Positions 61,266 through 64,000 of a DNA stretch of 64,000 nucleotides are shown one piece after another. Position 1 is the first letter of the stretch. Each line of letters starts with the position of its first letter. The notes under the pieces were generated by a model. That model made no database searches. It was given only the letters and a program-made list of their open reading frames with translations, and was not told the origin of the DNA. The position numbers were made by a program, and so were the translations under genes. Source of the stretch: JAEUIT01 sp044220875 (GTDB lineage: Bacteria > Planctomycetota > Phycisphaerae > Phycisphaerales > SM1A02); contig JBGAQH010000007.1 of assembly GCA_044220875.1 (NCBI GenBank), positions 62,001 through 126,000 of the forward strand, read 5' to 3'.

Positions 61266-64000
61266 GCGCGGTCGCCTCCCTTCGTCGCATCACGAGCCTC
61301 GCCCTCAGCGACCTCCGCCTCGCGTGGAAGCGTCCGCTGACGATCGTCCTCTTCGCGATCATGGCCCTGAGCTCCTTCGGCCTCATCGCCGGCGGCCTCA
61401 CCATCTCGACCGGCTCCGCCGACACGTCGGGCATGAAGGCGTGGATCAACTCCGAGTTCAACATCGCCTTCGTCGACGTGCTGCTTCTTTCGCTCATCGC
61501 GCCGTTCTTCGTCTCGGTGGCGTGCGGCACCGCGGCGACGCTCGACGAGGAACGCAAGCTCGACCGCATCCTGCACTCGACGCCGCTCTCGCCGATCGAG
61601 TACGTGATCGGCCGCTTCCTCGGCGCGCTCCTGCCGGTGATCGCGGCGCTCCTCGCGTGGAAGCTCGTCCAGATCGGCCTCTACCAGCTCTATCCCGTCG
61701 CCGACCCCGAGAAGGTGCGCGGGCCCTTCTCGCTCGGCGCGTACCTGCGGCCGACGCTCCTCTTCTGCCTGCCGCTGGCGGTCCTCACCGGCGGCGTGGC
61801 GTTCCTGCTCGGCACGCTCACGCGGCAGGCGGCGCTGGTCTTTGCGCTGCCGACGGTGCTCCTCCTCGTCGGCGTCTTCTTCCTCTGGAGCTTCAGTCCC
61901 GAGTGGCTGCCCGAGTGGGTGAATCGGGCGCTTCAGTGGATCGATCCGGCGGGCATGCGCTGGCTCGGCGAGACCTACCTGAACGAGGACCGCGGCGCGG
62001 CGTTCTATAACACGACGTCCATCACGCTCGATGCGCCCTTCGCCCTTTCGCGGATCGCCTTCGCGGCCGCCGGCGCGGTGAGCGTGCTCGCGACCGCCCT
62101 CGTCGTGCGCCGCCGCGTGCGCGGGACCTCGCCGCGGGTGGCGCTGGACGGCATTCCGCGGGCGGAGGTGCCGGCGACCCTCGCCTCGGTCGCCGCGAGC
62201 AGGCCGCTGCCGGCCAGCACGCAGCGCGACGCGGGATTCGTCGCGACCGCCGCCGCGGTGCTGCGGAAGGAGATCCGCTGGCTCCTCCGTTCGCCGGGCA
62301 TCTACCTCTTCGGCCCGCTCATCCTGCTGCAGGTCGTGGGGTCGAGCCTCATCCGGCCGGGACCGCTCGACACGCTCGTCTTGCACTCGTCAGGCACGAT
62401 CGCCGCGTCGGCGTTCAACACGCTCACGCTGCTCCTCGTCCTGCTGACGCTCTACTACACCGTCGAGAGCCTCACCCGCGAGGAGCGACATAACGTTTCG
62501 CGCATCGTGCGGTCGACCTCCGCGCCGACGGCGGCGATCCTGGCCGGCAAGGTGCTCGCCAACTCGCTCATGGGAGGCGTGATCGTCGGCGCCGCGTTCC
62601 TCGCCGGCGTGATCATCCTGCTGGTGCAGGGGCTGAAGACCCCGATCGAGCCGGGCGTCTTTCTCCTCGTCTGGGGCGTGCTGCTTGCGCCGACGCTCGT
62701 TCTCTGGAGCGCGTTCGTGGCGTTCCTGCAGGCGCTGCTCCGCAATCGATACGCTACGTACGTCATCGCCCTGGGCGCGCTGATTCTCACCGGCTTCCTG
62801 ACCCAGTTCGGATACACGAACTGGGCGAGCCGCTGGCATCTCTGGAGCGGCGTGATCTGGTCGGACCTCGATCGCCTCGAGCTCCATTGGGAGGCGATCC
62901 TCTGGAACCGACTTGCGGTGCTGTCGCTTGCGGTCTTCTTCGTCGTGATGGCGCTGCAGCTCTGGCCGCGGCGGCTCGGCGACATCAGGGCGATCGCCGA
63001 TCGATTCCGCCCGGCGAAGCTGCTGCGGGCCGCGGTGGTCCCGGCGATCGCGGCGATGCCCGCGGTTGTGATGATCTCGGGCATGCTCGTGACGATGCGG
63101 GCCGGGCGCGAGGGCGGGCCGGCCATTCAGCGCGCGAAGGACTATTGGAGGCAGAACAGCGCGACGTGGGAGAACGCGCCGGTGCCGTCGCTTGAGACGC
63201 TCAATGCGGCGATAGACATCCATCCCGAGACGCGATCGCTCTCGGTGAAGGGCACGATCATGGTCCGGAACCGGAGCGAGAGGGCGATGGACGCGATCCC
63301 GATCAGCGTCGCCGACCACCTGAACGTGTCGGCGTGGACGCTGGAGGGCGCGGCGATCGAGCCGGCCGCGCCGTGGAACGGCCAGACGCGGCCCTCGCTC
63401 GAGAACCGCTCGCGGCTCTTTCTCTTCCGGGCCGCCGAGCCGGTCGCGCCGGGCGCGACGATGACCATCGGCTTCGAGCTCGATGGTTCGCTCCCGGGCG
63501 GGTGGAGCAAGCGGCCGGGCAGCGCGAGTGAATTCGTGCTTCCCTCGGGCGTGGTGCTCACCAGCTTCACCGGATCGTTCCTGCCGGTGGTCGGATTCGC
63601 CGAGGGGATCGGCGTCGACGAGAAGAACTCCCGCGAGACGCGCGAGTTCGAGCGCGACTACTGGAAGGGGCGCGTCGATCCGCTCTTCGGTCCGGCCTGG
63701 TCGACGGCGGTGACGTTTGACGTCACGGGGCCGGCGGATTGGACGATCAATTCCGTCGGCGTGCCGAGCGACGAGCGGATCGACGGGAACCGCAAGACCG
63801 TGCGATGGACGAGCGATCAGCCGGTTCGCTTCTTCAATCTCGTCGGAGGTCCGCTGCTGGAGCGAAAAGGCGAGACGACGAAGGTGTACTACGACGCGAG
63901 GCATCCCGGAAACGTTGACCGGATGGTGAAGACGCTGGACGCGGCGCGAAAGTACTACGCGGAGTGGTTCCATCCATATCCGTGGCGCGACCTCAAGCTC
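61262..64000 (+). CDS. ABC-2 permease fused to M1-family aminopeptidase-like domain (partial, runs off right edge)
   Basis: At least 913 codons are open to the window edge, starting with GTG at 61262. Residues 1-600 contain two ABC-2 permease-like halves: a first with LSDLRLAWKRPLTIVLFAIM and CGTAATLDEERKLDRILHS, a second with AAVLRKEIRWLLRSPGIYL and RIVRSTSAPTAAILAGKVLA, each with several membrane helices (e.g. AFVDVLLLSLIAPFFVSVA, PLAVLTGGVAFLLGTL). From about residue 640 the sequence changes to a soluble M1-like N-terminal beta domain (TLNAAIDIHPETRSLSVKGT, FNLVGGPLLERKG). The HExxH zinc motif would lie beyond the edge. Fused permease/peptidase proteins with a separate ATPase are known from Bacteroidetes and planctomycetes; substrate unknown. 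Confidence 0.88.
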   Translation, partial: MSAVASLRRITSLALSDLRLAWKRPLTIVLFAIMALSSFGLIAGGLTISTGSADTSGMKAWINSEFNIAFVDVLLLSLIAPFFVSVACGTAATLDEERKLDRILHSTPLSPIEYVIGRFLGALLPVIAALLAWKLVQIGLYQLYPVADPEKVRGPFSLGAYLRPTLLFCLPLAVLTGGVAFLLGTLTRQAALVFALPTVLLLVGVFFLWSFSPEWLPEWVNRALQWIDPAGMRWLGETYLNEDRGAAFYNTTSITLDAPFALSRIAFAAAGAVSVLATALVVRRRVRGTSPRVALDGIPRAEVPATLASVAASRPLPASTQRDAGFVATAAAVLRKEIRWLLRSPGIYLFGPLILLQVVGSSLIRPGPLDTLVLHSSGTIAASAFNTLTLLLVLLTLYYTVESLTREERHNVSRIVRSTSAPTAAILAGKVLANSLMGGVIVGAAFLAGVIILLVQGLKTPIEPGVFLLVWGVLLAPTLVLWSAFVAFLQALLRNRYATYVIALGALILTGFLTQFGYTNWASRWHLWSGVIWSDLDRLELHWEAILWNRLAVLSLAVFFVVMALQLWPRRLGDIRAIADRFRPAKLLRAAVVPAIAAMPAVVMISGMLVTMRAGREGGPAIQRAKDYWRQNSATWENAPVPSLETLNAAIDIHPETRSLSVKGTIMVRNRSERAMDAIPISVADHLNVSAWTLEGAAIEPAAPWNGQTRPSLENRSRLFLFRAAEPVAPGATMTIGFELDGSLPGGWSKRPGSASEFVLPSGVVLTSFTGSFLPVVGFAEGIGVDEKNSRETREFERDYWKGRVDPLFGPAWSTAVTFDVTGPADWTINSVGVPSDERIDGNRKTVRWTSDQPVRFFNLVGGPLLERKGETTKVYYDARHPGNVDRMVKTLDAARKYYAEWFHPYPWRDLKL

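Overview
The window is GC-rich bacterial DNA that most resembles a planctomycete of the Phycisphaerae/Phycisphaerales type. This rests on recognised gene types: a fused LpxC-FabZ, a Planctomycete-type cytochrome c domain joined to a DUF2231 membrane domain and leucine-rich repeats, exported proteins with dockerin-like DG-D repeats ending in ILLGAWG, an RpoD-like sigma factor without region 1.1, and several small proteins of planctomycete style. No 16S gene is present, so the assignment is an inference.

Positions 1 to about 21.5-21.7 kb are the right part of an integrated element (prophage-like or ICE-like) whose left end lies outside the window. From left to right it holds: (a) a replication/recombination module on the minus strand (ParB-like protein, HTH protein, iteron-like repeats, prim-pol/helicase, DEAD/DEAH helicase, RusA resolvase, DUF669 protein, phage AAA ATPase, a sigma-factor-like protein); (b) a four-gene XRE/ImmA operon with two unrecognised proteins, ending at a clear intrinsic terminator; (c) a McrB-like AAA+ ATPase with a PD-(D/E)xK partner, facing a DNA methyltransferase that carries a ribbon-helix-helix N-terminus; (d) the integration module (small conserved protein, DUF2924 protein, large serine recombinase, HTH protein), whose genes overlap or nearly abut; (e) a cargo end with a possible HEPN-like gene, a relic duplicate of the small module gene, and a TPR-HEPN protein of the LA2681 type. 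No capsid, tail or conjugation genes are visible in this part.

From about 21.7 kb onward the DNA looks like host chromosome. It begins with initiator tRNA-fMet and its terminator, then a Kef-type antiporter with an EIIA-like tail, MscS, a VCBS/dockerin secreted protein, an OLD-family nuclease, EttA, two tandem zinc-ribbon membrane proteins, a SpoIIE-type phosphatase and an M24 peptidase. The 34.1-43.7 kb block is on the minus strand and contains the outer-membrane assembly cluster bamA, two OmpH/Skp chaperones, lpxD, lpxC-fabZ and lpxA, which together support outer-membrane protein folding and lipid A synthesis. Then come gcvT, a dockerin-like secreted protein, a primary-type sigma factor, a UVR-motif protein, an M28-PDZ peptidase, a membrane protein, a 1.4-kb gene-poor stretch with repeats and hairpins, a cytochrome/LRR membrane protein, a Tat-exported beta-propeller, an HD-GYP response regulator, a saccharopine-dehydrogenase-like protein, a PD-(D/E)xK protein, a winged-helix regulator with an internal minisatellite, and an ABC exporter whose permease is fused to an M1-peptidase-like domain and runs off the right edge.

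The best candidates for something new are the XRE/ImmA four-gene operon, the McrBC-like system paired with a possibly self-regulated RHH-methyltransferase, the HEPN cargo pair at a duplicated module leader, and the repeat-rich gene-free stretch at 52-53.4 kb. All functional statements are from reading the sequence; no database search was run.
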